Shown: positions 23,553 to 33,224, numbered from the stretch's first letter. The stretch is 64,000 nucleotides of DNA from JALZVT01 sp964634815 (GCA_964634815.1 CAZWMD010000003.1:62001-126000), one strand, 5' to 3'. Notes: generated from the letters alone by a model not told the origin. A program made the numbers and translations.

Positions 23553-25393
23553 TGAGCGCTCAAAATCCGGACGTTTCGTTCAACGACTTTGTTATCAAGT
23601 TCGCCAATGTGAACGGTTCTGGTTCTGCCAGCGCCAACGGCATGTTTGCGAAAGCACTTTTTCGCATGGGCATCCCGGTGGCCACGCGAAATATTTTTCC
23701 GTCGAACATCCAGGGGCTGCCAACCTGGTTTGAAGTGCGGGTGAGCGAGAAAGGCTACCTTGGTCGTCGCGAGGGCGTCGATATCATGGTGGCCATGAAT
23801 GCCGAGACCTATGCCGAAGACGTGGCTGAAGTGGTTGAAGGCGGCTATCTGTTCTACGACAGCTCAAAGCCTCTTGATAGCCGACTCAAACGCAGTGGCA
23901 TCAACTACATTGGCGTGCCCTGTGCCCAGTTGGTGTTGCCGGAGTACTCAGACCCCAAGCAGCGTTCGCTGTTTAAGAATATTGTTTATCTGGGGGCGCT
24001 GGCGGAACTGCTAAGCATCGATTTTGATGAAATCACCGGCATGGTATCGACTTCCTATGCGGGTAAAGAGCATCTACTGAAGCCAAATATTCGCGCCCTT
24101 GAGATCGGTCGGGGCTATGCCCGGGATTATCTTGAAAGCCCATTACCATTGCAGGTTCGACGCAGTGATGGTGTTGGCGACAAAGTGATGGTAGATGGCA
24201 ACGCGGCAATTGGTCTGGGTATGGTCTATGGCGGTGCTACCGTCTGTGCCTGGTATCCGATTACTCCGTCCACGTCGGTTGCGGAAGGGTTTGAGAAGTA
24301 CGCCAACCAACTGCGAACAGACAAGGATACGGGCGAGAAGAACTTTGCCATCATTCAGGCCGAAGATGAGCTGGCCTCTATCGGGATCGTCATTGGTGCG
24401 GCCTGGAACGGCGCTCGCTCATTCACCGCGACTTCCGGGCCCGGTGTGTCCCTGATGTCGGAATTTTTGGGTCTTGCCTACTTTGCCGAGATCCCGGCAG
24501 TGCTGGTAGATATTCAGCGCTCTGGTCCGTCTACCGGAATGCCAACCCGTACCCAGCAATCAGATTTGCTGAGTGCAGCCTATGCGTCTCACGGAGACAC
24601 CAAGCATGTGGTGTTGCTGCCATCAACGCCGTTTGAGTGTTTCGACTTTGCGGCCACGTCACTTGATCTTGCAGACCGGTTGCAAACGCCCATTATCATC
24701 TTGTCAGACCTTGAGTTGGGCATGAATGACAATATGTCAGAGCCCTTTGCGTGGGACGACAGTCGTAAATACGATCGCGGCAAGGTGCTGGATGCCGAGG
24801 CTCTGGATAGTGTAGAGAAGTTCGGTCGTTATCTTGATGTGGACGGGGACGGTATTGGTTATCGAACCTATCCTGGTACTCATCCTGAAAAGGGTGCTTT
24901 CTTCACTCGCGGTACATCGCGTGATGAGTATGCGGCGTACACCGAATCTGAAACGGTGTACCAGCAGAATATGGAGCGCCTTGAGCTCAAGTGGAAAACG
25001 GCCGCAAGCATTGTCCCGCCGGCTGAGATTCACAGCACCGGCAAGAAAGTCGGCATCATCTATTACGGCACAACCATGTTGCCGATGCAGGAAGCCCTGG
25101 ATCGACTGAATGATGAGGGTATCGAGCTCGACACCATGCGGATTCGCAGTTTTCCGTTTGGCGAAGAGGTCTGGGAATTTATTGCTGAGCACGACTTTGT
25201 GTTTGTGGCGGAACAAAATCGGGATGCACAGATGAAATCGCTGCTGGTGAATGAAGGCGGTCTGGATCCGGCTAATCTGGTGAGCGTGCTTTACTACGCC
25301 GGGCTGTCGATTTCGGCCGACTATATCGCCGAGTCGGTGGCGCAGTATTTCAAGGAAACCAAGCGACCCATGCTTACGGAGGTGCAGTCATGA
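23552..25393 (+). CDS. korA: 2-oxoacid:ferredoxin oxidoreductase, fused gamma-alpha subunit
   Basis: 613 residues. The N-terminal ~200 residues are the gamma domain ('ANVNGSGSASANGMFAKALF'), followed by the alpha (pyrimidine-binding) domain with 'GATVCAWYPITPSTSVAEGF' and 'TATSGPGVSLMSEFLGLAYF'. The gamma-alpha fusion plus separate beta is the 2-oxoglutarate (Kor) arrangement, but pyruvate or branched 2-oxoacids cannot be excluded. The ATG at 23552 overlaps the upstream TGA by one base; an open frame extends further upstream inside that gene but has no support. The 3' end overlaps korB by four bases. Confidence 0.9.
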   Translation: MSAQNPDVSFNDFVIKFANVNGSGSASANGMFAKALFRMGIPVATRNIFPSNIQGLPTWFEVRVSEKGYLGRREGVDIMVAMNAETYAEDVAEVVEGGYLFYDSSKPLDSRLKRSGINYIGVPCAQLVLPEYSDPKQRSLFKNIVYLGALAELLSIDFDEITGMVSTSYAGKEHLLKPNIRALEIGRGYARDYLESPLPLQVRRSDGVGDKVMVDGNAAIGLGMVYGGATVCAWYPITPSTSVAEGFEKYANQLRTDKDTGEKNFAIIQAEDELASIGIVIGAAWNGARSFTATSGPGVSLMSEFLGLAYFAEIPAVLVDIQRSGPSTGMPTRTQQSDLLSAAYASHGDTKHVVLLPSTPFECFDFAATSLDLADRLQTPIIILSDLELGMNDNMSEPFAWDDSRKYDRGKVLDAEALDSVEKFGRYLDVDGDGIGYRTYPGTHPEKGAFFTRGTSRDEYAAYTESETVYQQNMERLELKWKTAASIVPPAEIHSTGKKVGIIYYGTTMLPMQEALDRLNDEGIELDTMRIRSFPFGEEVWEFIAEHDFVFVAEQNRDAQMKSLLVNEGGLDPANLVSVLYYAGLSISADYIAESVAQYFKETKRPMLTEVQS

Positions 25394-26445
25394 CCTTTGT
25401 CGCCAAACCCAAGGTTCATCATCCGGCGCTCAAGCTCAACGAAATTGGCTTGCATCGGCGAGACTATGAGGGCGCTGTATCCACCTTGTGTGCCGGTTGC
25501 GGCCACGATTCTGTGAGTGCAGCCATTGTGCAGGCCTGCGCTGAGCTGTCCTTGCCGCCCCATCGGTTTGCAAAGGTGTCGGGCATCGGCTGCTCTTCCA
25601 AGACGCCCAGTTATTTTCTGGGCAAGTCTCACGGATTCAACTCGGTGCATGGACGTATGCCGTCCGTGGCCACGGGTGCAAACCTGGCCAATCGCGATCT
25701 GTTTACGATTGGTGTGTCCGGCGATGGCGATAGTGCGTCGATTGGCCTTGGTCAGTTCTCACATATCGTTCGTCGGCAGATCAATATGTTGTATATCGTC
25801 GACAACAACGGCACCTACGGTCTGACCAAAGGTCAGTTCTCAGCCACCAATGATCTTGGCTCGACGTCCAAAAAAGGCGTACCAAACCTTTATGCGCCGA
25901 TCGATTTGGCCAGTCTTGCATTGCAGTTGGGGGCAGGCTTTGTGGCTCGCAGCTTCTCAGGTGACAAGCGTCAGCTGGTGCCGCTGATTAAGGCGGCCCT
26001 GTTGCATAAGGGATTTGCCTTTATCGATGTAATTTCGCCCTGTGTTGCCTTTAACAACCACAGCGGTTCAACCAAGAGCTACGAACATACCAGAGGTCAC
26101 ACCGGCAGCGTGGTTGATGCCGATCTGATCATGTCGCATGACGAGATCACCGCTGACTATGAGCCTGGCACCACCGAAGATGTGGCCATGCCCGACGGAT
26201 CGACACTGCGATTGAACAAGCTGGACGCCAGCTACGATCCCAAAGACCGGGTGGCAGCACTGTCCCATGTGCAACAAAAAGCCGTGGAAGGAGAGGTGGT
26301 TACGGGGCTTTTGTACGTTGACCCTGATGCCAGCGATACGCATGAGATCCTCAATACGACCGCTACACCGTTAAATAGCCTGACAGAAGCCGAGCTCTGC
26401 CCGGGTAATGACGCACTGCACGCGATCAATGCGGGGCTGCGCTAG
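25390..26445 (+). CDS. korB: 2-oxoacid:ferredoxin oxidoreductase, beta subunit (TPP-binding)
   Basis: 351 residues. Carries the thiamine diphosphate fold ('TIGVSGDGDSASIGLGQFSH', 'VDNNGTYGLTKGQFSATNDL') and Cys residues for a proximal 4Fe-4S cluster ('STLCAGCGHDSVSAA', 'VSGIGCSSKTPSYF'). It catalyses oxidative decarboxylation of a 2-oxoacid to acyl-CoA with reduced ferredoxin. Start ATG overlaps the korA stop (ATGA). The last ~80 residues are longer than in minimal beta subunits. Confidence 0.92.
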   Translation: MTFVAKPKVHHPALKLNEIGLHRRDYEGAVSTLCAGCGHDSVSAAIVQACAELSLPPHRFAKVSGIGCSSKTPSYFLGKSHGFNSVHGRMPSVATGANLANRDLFTIGVSGDGDSASIGLGQFSHIVRRQINMLYIVDNNGTYGLTKGQFSATNDLGSTSKKGVPNLYAPIDLASLALQLGAGFVARSFSGDKRQLVPLIKAALLHKGFAFIDVISPCVAFNNHSGSTKSYEHTRGHTGSVVDADLIMSHDEITADYEPGTTEDVAMPDGSTLRLNKLDASYDPKDRVAALSHVQQKAVEGEVVTGLLYVDPDASDTHEILNTTATPLNSLTEAELCPGNDALHAINAGLR

Positions 26446-26549
26446 CCGCTGCCGGGACACTTCAGCGGGTCTCAGACGACGCAGTTCACGACCCACAGGT
26501 TTGGGGTAGCCCTGTTTCACAATTTTACTACATCTTTCGGCTGTTTAGC

Positions 26550-26578
26550 TTGTAGGTCTGATCGACTGCTTCGATAAT
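26550..26578 (+). promoter_or_regulatory. possible promoter of gap
   Basis: TTGTAG (26550-26555) and GATAAT (26573-26578) are 17 bp apart, 84 bases before the gap start. The -10 is good (5/6) and the -35 is poor (3/6). The 216-base region after korB holds no other recognisable signal. Confidence 0.35.
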
Positions 26579-26661
26579 AATTGTGCTCGCTTGAGGGCGG
26601 GTGCCCACCACGCCCAACCTTGATATCGCATTTATTCACCGAATTTAAGAGAGGATGTGCA

Positions 26662-28182
26662 GTGGCCCTACCCAACCTAGAGGACTACTTCCCCGACTGG
26701 AAAGAACGCGAAGCACTGGCTGAGGCCATGATTCCGCTGATTGGTCGTTTGTATCGGTCGAACGTTGTTACCTACTGCTACGGTCGAGCGCTCTATAACC
26801 AGAACGTGACTCAGATAATGAAGACCCATCGCTACGTGCGTCAGGTCGCTGAGAACGAGCTGTCCGAATTCGAAAGCTATCCGATCCTCGAAGCGCTGTC
26901 CCAGCTTGACTTGGGACCTTCGCACCTGGATGTAGGTAAGCTTGCAACCTGCTTCATGGAAGAGACTGAGCGAACCAACATTACGCCGCTCGAGTTTGTG
27001 AAGCGTGAGTGTGCAGAGGTTATCGGTCGTCACATACCCCCATTGAAAGAACCGCAGGATGTTGTTCTGTTCGGTTTTGGTCGTATTGGTCGATTGCTCG
27101 CTCGCTTGCTGGTTGAGAAAACCGGTTCTGGTGAGCAGCTGCGACTGCGCGCGATTGTTGTCCGCAAGGGTGGTGAGAACGATCTGGTTAAGCGGGCAAG
27201 CCTTCTGCGCCGCGACTCTGTTCACGGTACCTTTCAGGGCACCTTGCGTGTTGATGAAGAAAACAGTTGCATCATTGCCAACGGCAATGTGATTCGGGTG
27301 ATCTATGCCAATGGCCCGGATCAGGTAGATTACGAGTCCTACGGAATTTCAAACGCCATTGTTATCGACAACACTGGCGTGTGGAGAGATGAAACCGGCC
27401 TCGGCAAGCATTTGCAGAGTGCGGGCGCCTCAAAGGTCATACTGACCGCACCGGGCAAAGGTGAGGTCAAAAATATTGTCTCCGGGGTTAACTCCAATGA
27501 GCTCTATGCGGATGACAGCATTATTGCGGCAGCGTCTTGCACCACAAACGCCATCATTCCAGTGCTTAAGTCTGTAACGGACAAGTTTGGTCTTGAGCAC
27601 GGTCATATGGAAACGGTGCACAGTTATACCAATGATCAAAACCTGATCGATAACTATCACAAGAAGCCTCGGCGTGGTCGCGCAGCGCCATTGAACATGG
27701 TTATCACTGAAACGGGTGCCTCGAAGGCCGTGGTTAAGTTGCTACCGCATCTCGATGGCAAACTGACAGGTAACGCGATTCGTGTGCCCACTCCCAATGT
27801 GTCGCTGGTTATCCTGAACCTGACGCTTGAGCAGGAAACCTCAAAAGAAGAGGTGAATGCGTTCTTGCGAGATACCGCGCTCAATTCGCCGTTGCAGCGG
27901 CAAATTGACTACACCAACTCCCCGGATGCGGTGTCTTCTGACTTTGTTGGATCGCGTCATGCGTGCATCGTTGATGCCACCGCAACGCTGGTAGATGGCC
28001 GACACATCGTGTTGTACGTGTGGTACGACAACGAGTTTGGCTATGCCTGCCAGGTTGTTCGATTGGTGCAGAAATGGGCCGGTATTAGCTACCCGCTGAT
28101 TCCTGGTGATGTTGCAACAATTGGCTTTGAGCAGGGCTGCCAACCCCAGGCCGTTCCGGGTCTGGCACAAAGCGGCGGCTAG
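26662..28182 (+). CDS. gap: glyceraldehyde-3-phosphate dehydrogenase, long form
   Basis: Phosphorylating GAPDH of 506 residues. Catalytic Cys293 lies in 'IAAASCTTNAIIPVLKSV', the NAD-binding start is 'VVLFGFGRIGRLLARLLVEK', and 'VRVPTPNVSLVILNL' also fits. The first ~130 residues are an alpha-helical extension absent from the common ~335-residue GapA but present in the Pseudomonas-type enzyme encoded beside mfd/nqr. The GTG at 26662 has a strong GAGAGGA seven bases upstream; an earlier open frame has no ribosome site. Position between Kor and nqr matches the conserved neighbourhood. Confidence 0.93.
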   Translation: MALPNLEDYFPDWKEREALAEAMIPLIGRLYRSNVVTYCYGRALYNQNVTQIMKTHRYVRQVAENELSEFESYPILEALSQLDLGPSHLDVGKLATCFMEETERTNITPLEFVKRECAEVIGRHIPPLKEPQDVVLFGFGRIGRLLARLLVEKTGSGEQLRLRAIVVRKGGENDLVKRASLLRRDSVHGTFQGTLRVDEENSCIIANGNVIRVIYANGPDQVDYESYGISNAIVIDNTGVWRDETGLGKHLQSAGASKVILTAPGKGEVKNIVSGVNSNELYADDSIIAAASCTTNAIIPVLKSVTDKFGLEHGHMETVHSYTNDQNLIDNYHKKPRRGRAAPLNMVITETGASKAVVKLLPHLDGKLTGNAIRVPTPNVSLVILNLTLEQETSKEEVNAFLRDTALNSPLQRQIDYTNSPDAVSSDFVGSRHACIVDATATLVDGRHIVLYVWYDNEFGYACQVVRLVQKWAGISYPLIPGDVATIGFEQGCQPQAVPGLAQSGG

Positions 28183-28222
28183 GCTCCAACGCTGAAGCTC
28201 CAAAACCGAGCACTCTCATCCT

Positions 28223-28244
28223 GCGGCGCCACTCCGGGCGCCGC
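28223..28244 (+). terminator. GC-rich hairpin after gap, possible terminator
   Basis: Perfect 8-bp arms GCGGCGCC / GGCGCCGC around a 6-base loop, 41 bases after the gap stop. There is no downstream T-run, so intrinsic termination is not assured; it may protect the 3' end of the mRNA. Confidence 0.4.
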
Positions 28245-28432
28245 GCCCGTGCCGGGCACTACTCCCGTAGATTCTCTTCTCGCCTAATTTCCTCTTTATA
28301 TCGTCCTTAACCTATCGTAGCTGTCGATCCCAGCTACCCTTTAAACGGTATCTGATTAATGGGCTGTTGCCCGTCGCCAGATGGTTTTAACTGCGTAAGG
28401 GTTTGACTGTGGTATTCGCCTTGGGCCACCAC

Positions 28433-28438
28433 TATAAT
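28433..28438 (+). promoter_or_regulatory. consensus -10 hexamer upstream of nqrA
   Basis: A perfect TATAAT about 147 bases before nqrA. No properly spaced -35 is present, so an activator-dependent promoter is possible. Confidence 0.35.
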
Positions 28439-28584
28439 CTGCGCGGCTTTGACCGGGGGCTGTGGATAAAATGCGCTCCGGGCACAAAAAATCCGTGAAT
28501 CTATCTGCGTGAAACCAGCTGCGTGAGTCGATCTGAAGGCACCCTCAGCAGAGACACAAATTGGGCAGGAACAGTTACACACCT

Positions 28585-29919
28585 ATGATTAGCATCAAGA
28601 AAGGGCTCGATTTACCAATAGCCGGCAAGCCGGTACAGAGCCTGGGAGACACCAAGTCGCCCCGAACGGTTGCTGTACTCGGTCCCGACTATGTCGGCAT
28701 GAAGCCTACTATGGCCGTACGAGAGGGTGAGGCGGTAAAGCTCGGGCAAGTACTCTTCTCTGACAAGAAAACCCCGGGTGTTGTTTTCACGGCGCCAGCC
28801 TCTGGCACCGTTAGTGCAATCAATCGGGGAGCCAAGCGCGTCCTCGAATCGGTAGTCATCGATGTCGATGCATCTAGCGACGACGCTGAGCGCTTTGATA
28901 CCTCCAGGGCTACGGACCGCGCAGGGGTGGAGAGCGTACTGGTGGCCTCCGGACTGTGGACTGCGTTTCGCACTCGGCCGTTTAGCCGGGTGCCTGAACT
29001 AGGGTCTGCACCGCACTCTATTTTTGTGACGGCAATGGATACCAACCCTCTTGCCGCAGACCCGCTGGTGATCATCAATGATCGACCCGACGACTTCACG
29101 GCAGGACTTGACGGGATTGCCCGACTGACTGAAGGCAAGGTTTTTGTTTGCCATGAGGCGGGCAAGTTTGTCCCGGCGGGCAGTGACCCCAAACTGACAC
29201 CCTCAGAATTTGGCGGTATTCATCCTGCTGGTCTGGCCGGCACCCATATTCACCACCTCGATCCAGTCAGCGCCAAGAAGACCGTCTGGAGTATTGGCTA
29301 TCAGGATGTCATTGCGATTGGGCACCTGTTACAAACCGGAACGCTTGACAGTTCACGGGTGATCTCTCTTGCGGGCCCAGGTGTGAGTTCACCCCGGCTC
29401 ATTCGTACCACGCTGGGTGCTTCTATAGAAGAGCTTGCAGCAGGAGAGCTTAACGAGGGTGAGCAACGACTCATTTCTGGCCCGGTATTTAGTGGCCACA
29501 CGGCGCGGGGCGGGCTGGCCTTTCTTGGCCGGTATCATCAACAGATTTCGGTATTGCCCGAAGAACGTGAGCGCCACTTTCTCGGCTACCTGACCCCGGG
29601 CGGCAATCGTCATTCGGTGTTTCCGGTGTTTCTGTCATCCTGGCTTAAAAAGAAAAGCGTTGATCTCACGACGACCACCAACGGCAGTACCCGGGCCATG
29701 GTGCCTATTGGCACCTACGACTCAGTGATGCCCGGAGACTTTTTGGCGACGCAGCTGATGCGCTCACTATTGGTTGCCGACGTTGAGCGGGCAATCAACC
29801 TGGGTTGTCTTGAGCTCGATGAAGATGATGTTGCGCTGTGCACCTACGCATGTCCCGGTAAATACGAGTATGGGCCGGTACTTAGGCAGATGCTTAATCA
29901 AATTCAAAAGGAGGGCTAG
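28585..29919 (+). CDS. nqrA: Na+-translocating NADH:quinone reductase subunit A
   Basis: 444 residues; peripheral quinone-associated subunit of the Na+-NQR sodium pump. Starts 'MISIKKGLDLPIAGKPVQ', the family's standard opening, so the ATG at 28585 is chosen over an open frame eight codons upstream. 'AVLGPDYVGMKPTMAVREGE' and 'FTAPASGTVSAINRGAKRVL' (barrel-sandwich) are typical. AGGAA lies about 15 bases before the start. First gene of an intact nqrABCDEF operon. Confidence 0.95.
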   Translation: MISIKKGLDLPIAGKPVQSLGDTKSPRTVAVLGPDYVGMKPTMAVREGEAVKLGQVLFSDKKTPGVVFTAPASGTVSAINRGAKRVLESVVIDVDASSDDAERFDTSRATDRAGVESVLVASGLWTAFRTRPFSRVPELGSAPHSIFVTAMDTNPLAADPLVIINDRPDDFTAGLDGIARLTEGKVFVCHEAGKFVPAGSDPKLTPSEFGGIHPAGLAGTHIHHLDPVSAKKTVWSIGYQDVIAIGHLLQTGTLDSSRVISLAGPGVSSPRLIRTTLGASIEELAAGELNEGEQRLISGPVFSGHTARGGLAFLGRYHQQISVLPEERERHFLGYLTPGGNRHSVFPVFLSSWLKKKSVDLTTTTNGSTRAMVPIGTYDSVMPGDFLATQLMRSLLVADVERAINLGCLELDEDDVALCTYACPGKYEYGPVLRQMLNQIQKEG

Positions 29920-29922
29920 GCA

Positions 29923-31110
29923 ATGGGTCTTCGAAGTATGTTGGATGCCATCGAGCCACATTTTGAGAAAGGTGGGAAGTTTGAGGCGCTCTACCCTGCG
30001 TATGAGGCGATAGATACTGCCCTGTATACGCCCGACACCGTAACCGCCGGGGCCTCGCATATTCGCGATGGGTTGAACCTGAAGCGCATCATGATCACGG
30101 TCTGGGCCGTGGCGTTTATTCCCGCACTCGCTGGAGCCTACGCCACCGGCTATCAAGCCAATGCTGCTATGGCGGAGCTTGGCCTCACGGAAATGAACAA
30201 CTGGCGCGAGGTGTTTGTAGGAGCGCTTACAAGCTACGATCCAAACAGTGTCTGGGACTGCGTGATTCACGGCCTGTCCTACTTTCTGCCTCTGTACATC
30301 ACGGTCTTTTTGGCCGGTATCTTCTTTGAGATCTGGTTTGCGTCAAAGCGTGGCCATGAAGTTAACGAGGGGTATTTTGTTACCTCCATCCTGTTCACGC
30401 TGACACTCCCGGCAAACACGCCGTTGTGGATGGCGGCAGTAGGCATCATCTTTGGTGTTGTGATTGGTAAGGAAGTGTTCGGCGGCACGGGCAAGAACTT
30501 TCTCAATCCCGCTCTTACCGGCCGCGCGTTCCTCTACTTTGCCTATCCTGCGCAGATGTCCGGTGACGCGGTATGGGTAGCGGTGGATGGGTTCACCCGG
30601 GCGACACCCCTTGGTGAGGTTGCCGCAGGACTTGAGAATTCAATGAGCTGGCTGCAGGCGTTTCTTGGCAATATGCCCGGCTCGTTTGGAGAAACCTCCA
30701 CACTGGCCATCATGATTGCTGGCGCTATTTTGCTGCTCACACGGATTGCCTCCTGGCGCGTCATGTTGGGCATTGTCCTTGGAATGACCGCGGCAACCCT
30801 GTTGTTCAACGCCATTGGGTCCTCAGATAACAGCATGTTTGCGATGCCGTTCTACTGGCACTTTGTGCTGGGTGGTTTTGCCTTCGGTACGGTCTTTATG
30901 GCAACCGATCCGGTGTCTGCGGCAATGACCGACCGCGGGCGGCTCTACTACGGTATTTTGATCGGGGTGATGTGTGCGCTTATTCGCGTAGTTAACCCGG
31001 CTTTTCCCGAAGGCATGATGTTGGCCATTCTGTTCGGCAATCTGTTCGCTCCGCTCATCGATCACTTCGTCGAGCAGGGCAACATTAAACGGAGACTTGC
31101 CCGTGTCTGA
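29923..31110 (+). CDS. nqrB: Na+-NQR subunit B
   Basis: 395 residues, about ten membrane helices; part of the sodium channel. The covalent-FMN motif is 'DGFTRAT' with acceptor Thr228. The usual motif reads D-x-x-S/T-G-A-T, so Arg replaces Gly here. AGGAGGGC precedes the ATG, which starts three bases after the nqrA stop. Confidence 0.95.
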   Translation: MGLRSMLDAIEPHFEKGGKFEALYPAYEAIDTALYTPDTVTAGASHIRDGLNLKRIMITVWAVAFIPALAGAYATGYQANAAMAELGLTEMNNWREVFVGALTSYDPNSVWDCVIHGLSYFLPLYITVFLAGIFFEIWFASKRGHEVNEGYFVTSILFTLTLPANTPLWMAAVGIIFGVVIGKEVFGGTGKNFLNPALTGRAFLYFAYPAQMSGDAVWVAVDGFTRATPLGEVAAGLENSMSWLQAFLGNMPGSFGETSTLAIMIAGAILLLTRIASWRVMLGIVLGMTAATLLFNAIGSSDNSMFAMPFYWHFVLGGFAFGTVFMATDPVSAAMTDRGRLYYGILIGVMCALIRVVNPAFPEGMMLAILFGNLFAPLIDHFVEQGNIKRRLARV

Positions 31111-31924
31111 ATCTGAAAGCAAATCCAGCTACAACAAGGACAGTTTGCGCAACACGCTGCTGGTGGCTATTGGCGTTTGCCTTGTGTGTTCCATTCTTGT
31201 GTCTCTGTCAGCGGTTGCATTGCGACCTCAGCAGCAGGCAAACAAGCTACTCGATCAGAAACAAAACGTACTTCGGGCGGCGGGTATCTTGCCGGCTGAC
31301 GATGTGGTGGATGCTCAGGGCCGCGGCATTGAGGAGCTCTTTGATGCCTTTGAAGTGCGAGTAGTTGACCTGGATACAGGCAGCTATGTCGATGGCGTCG
31401 ATCCCCAGACCTTTGACCCTATTCGAGCTTCCAAGGAGTTGGCTGCTTCCGTTGCACTGAGTCCCGAAGAAGACACCGCAACCCTTGGACGACGCGAAAA
31501 TCAGTCGCTGGTCTACATCAAGCGCGACGCATCAGGTGGCATCGAACGAATTGTCATGCCAGTCCGCGGTTATGGGCTGTGGGGCACGCTGTTTGGTTAT
31601 CTTGCGCTCGAGGGCGATATTCAGACCATTGCCGGACTCGGATTTTATTCTCACAAGGAAACGCCGGGGCTTGGTGGCGAAGTCGACAACCCCAACTGGA
31701 AGGCGGCATGGCCCGGTGTAATTATGTTTGACGGTGCAGGTAACCCGGCGATCAGCCTGGTTAAATCTCGTGCACCGGCAGGCTCTGCTGCGGCAAAACA
31801 TGAGGTAGATGCGCTGTCCGGCGCGACGTTCACAACCAAGGGTGTCGAAAACATGATGCGATACTGGATGGGTGAGGGCGGTTTTGGTCCCTATCTTGAG
31901 AAACTGAAGGCGGGAACGGTCTGA
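31103..31924 (+). CDS. nqrC: Na+-NQR subunit C
   Basis: 273 residues; one N-terminal membrane helix and a periplasmic FMN-binding domain. The flavinylation motif 'DALSGATFTT' (acceptor Thr242) is intact. The start is the GTG at 31103 with GGAGA seven bases upstream, overlapping nqrB by eight bases; a TTG two codons earlier is less likely. Confidence 0.95.
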   Translation: MSESESKSSYNKDSLRNTLLVAIGVCLVCSILVSLSAVALRPQQQANKLLDQKQNVLRAAGILPADDVVDAQGRGIEELFDAFEVRVVDLDTGSYVDGVDPQTFDPIRASKELAASVALSPEEDTATLGRRENQSLVYIKRDASGGIERIVMPVRGYGLWGTLFGYLALEGDIQTIAGLGFYSHKETPGLGGEVDNPNWKAAWPGVIMFDGAGNPAISLVKSRAPAGSAAAKHEVDALSGATFTTKGVENMMRYWMGEGGFGPYLEKLKAGTV

Positions 31925-32586
31925 TGGCGAGTGCAAAAGAGGTCCTGGTAGACCCGATATTCAACAACAATCCGATTGCGCTGCAGGTATTGGGAATTTG
32001 CTCAGCCCTTGCGGTAACCGTTCAGATGTCCACGACGCTGGTGATGTGTCTGGCGGTGATCTTTGTCACCACTGCATCAAACTTTCTGGTGTCGATTGTA
32101 CGCAATGTGATTCCAACCAATATTCGAATCATTGTGCAGATGACCATCATTGCGAGCCTCGTGATACTGGTTGATCAGGTATTGCAGGCGGTGGCGTATG
32201 ACATCTCCAAGAGCATGTCGGTATTTGTTGGTCTGATCATCACAAACTGCATCGTGATGGGCCGGGCAGAAGCCTTTGCCATGCAGAACCCACCGTTGCT
32301 GTCTGCGATTGACGGCCTAGGCAATGCGGTGGGTTACAGCCTGATTCTGATTCTGGTGGCGCTCATTCGTGAACCCCTGGGATCGGGCACCTTACTCGGT
32401 TACGAAATTCTGCCTTTGGTGTCTAACGGTGGATGGTATCGGCCAAACGGCATGATGCTGCTGTCGCCCAGTGCCTTCTTCATTATTGGTATGTTGATCT
32501 GGGCACTGCGTTCCTGGAAAACAGAACAGGTGGAGGCGCCGGAGTATCAGATCGCGCCGAACACCCAGTATCGGGAGGCGCTGTAA
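31924..32586 (+). CDS. nqrD: Na+-NQR subunit D
   Basis: 220 residues, six membrane helices, of the NqrD/E-RnfA/E family. It has the paired-helix Cys of this family in 'GLIITNCIVMGRAEAFAM', which with the matching NqrE Cys forms an intramembrane 2Fe-2S centre. Starts on the last base of the nqrC stop. Confidence 0.95.
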   Translation: MASAKEVLVDPIFNNNPIALQVLGICSALAVTVQMSTTLVMCLAVIFVTTASNFLVSIVRNVIPTNIRIIVQMTIIASLVILVDQVLQAVAYDISKSMSVFVGLIITNCIVMGRAEAFAMQNPPLLSAIDGLGNAVGYSLILILVALIREPLGSGTLLGYEILPLVSNGGWYRPNGMMLLSPSAFFIIGMLIWALRSWKTEQVEAPEYQIAPNTQYREAL

Positions 32587-33200
32587 TGGAGGCTTATCTC
32601 GGACTGTTCGTTCGCGCCATCTTTATTGAAAACATGGCGCTCACCTTCTTTCTTGGAATGTGTACCTTCATTGCCATCTCCAAGAAGATCTCTACCGCTA
32701 TTGGGTTAGGTGTTGCCGTTATTGTGGTGCTGGGCATTACTGTGCCGGCCAACAACCTGATCTATACCTACTTTCTGAAAGAAGGCGCGCTGACCTGGGT
32801 GAGCGACGACTTTGCGAGTGTTGATCTCAGCTTCCTGACGTTCCTTGCCTACATCGGCGTGATCGCAGCGATGGTGCAGATTCTGGAGATGTTTCTGGAT
32901 CGGTTTGTGCCGGCGCTCTACAACGCGCTTGGGGTGTTCTTACCCCTGATTACGGTGAACTGCGCGATACTTGCCGGTTCGCTGTTTATGGAAGAGCGGG
33001 ACTACGGTTTTGGCGAGAGTGTGGTGTTTGGCCTGGGCGCGGGTGTGGGCTGGGCTTTGGCAATCACTGCCTTGGCCGGGGTTCGAGAAAAATTGAAATA
33101 CAGCGATGTGCCGGAAGGACTGCGCGGCCTTGGCGTCACCTTTATTTGTGTTGGCCTTCTGTCGCTGTGCTTTATGTCCTTCGGCGGCATTGATATTTAA
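32586..33200 (+). CDS. nqrE: Na+-NQR subunit E
   Basis: 204 residues, six helices. Starts 'MEAYLGLFVRAIFIENMALT' and contains 'LITVNCAILAGSLFMEER', the counterpart of the NqrD Cys region. The ATG overlaps the nqrD TAA by one base. A longer open frame upstream lies within nqrD and is not used. Confidence 0.95.
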   Translation: MEAYLGLFVRAIFIENMALTFFLGMCTFIAISKKISTAIGLGVAVIVVLGITVPANNLIYTYFLKEGALTWVSDDFASVDLSFLTFLAYIGVIAAMVQILEMFLDRFVPALYNALGVFLPLITVNCAILAGSLFMEERDYGFGESVVFGLGAGVGWALAITALAGVREKLKYSDVPEGLRGLGVTFICVGLLSLCFMSFGGIDI

Positions 33201-33224
33201 CGATAGAGACTGAGGAGACTCCGG

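Larger units (their letters stand above)
28183..28584. other. 402-base intergenic region before nqrA
   Basis: No gene seen. It holds a GC-rich hairpin (28223-28244) just after gap, CT-rich unstructured sequence (~28260-28330), and a perfect TATAAT (28433-28438). A TTGACT lies at 28403-28408, but the 24-base spacing is too long for a normal sigma-70 promoter. Confidence 0.6.

Noticed and set aside
28403..28438. TTGACT...TATAAT as an nqr sigma-70 promoter
   Set aside because: Spacing of 24 bases is far outside 16-19; only the -10 is reported.
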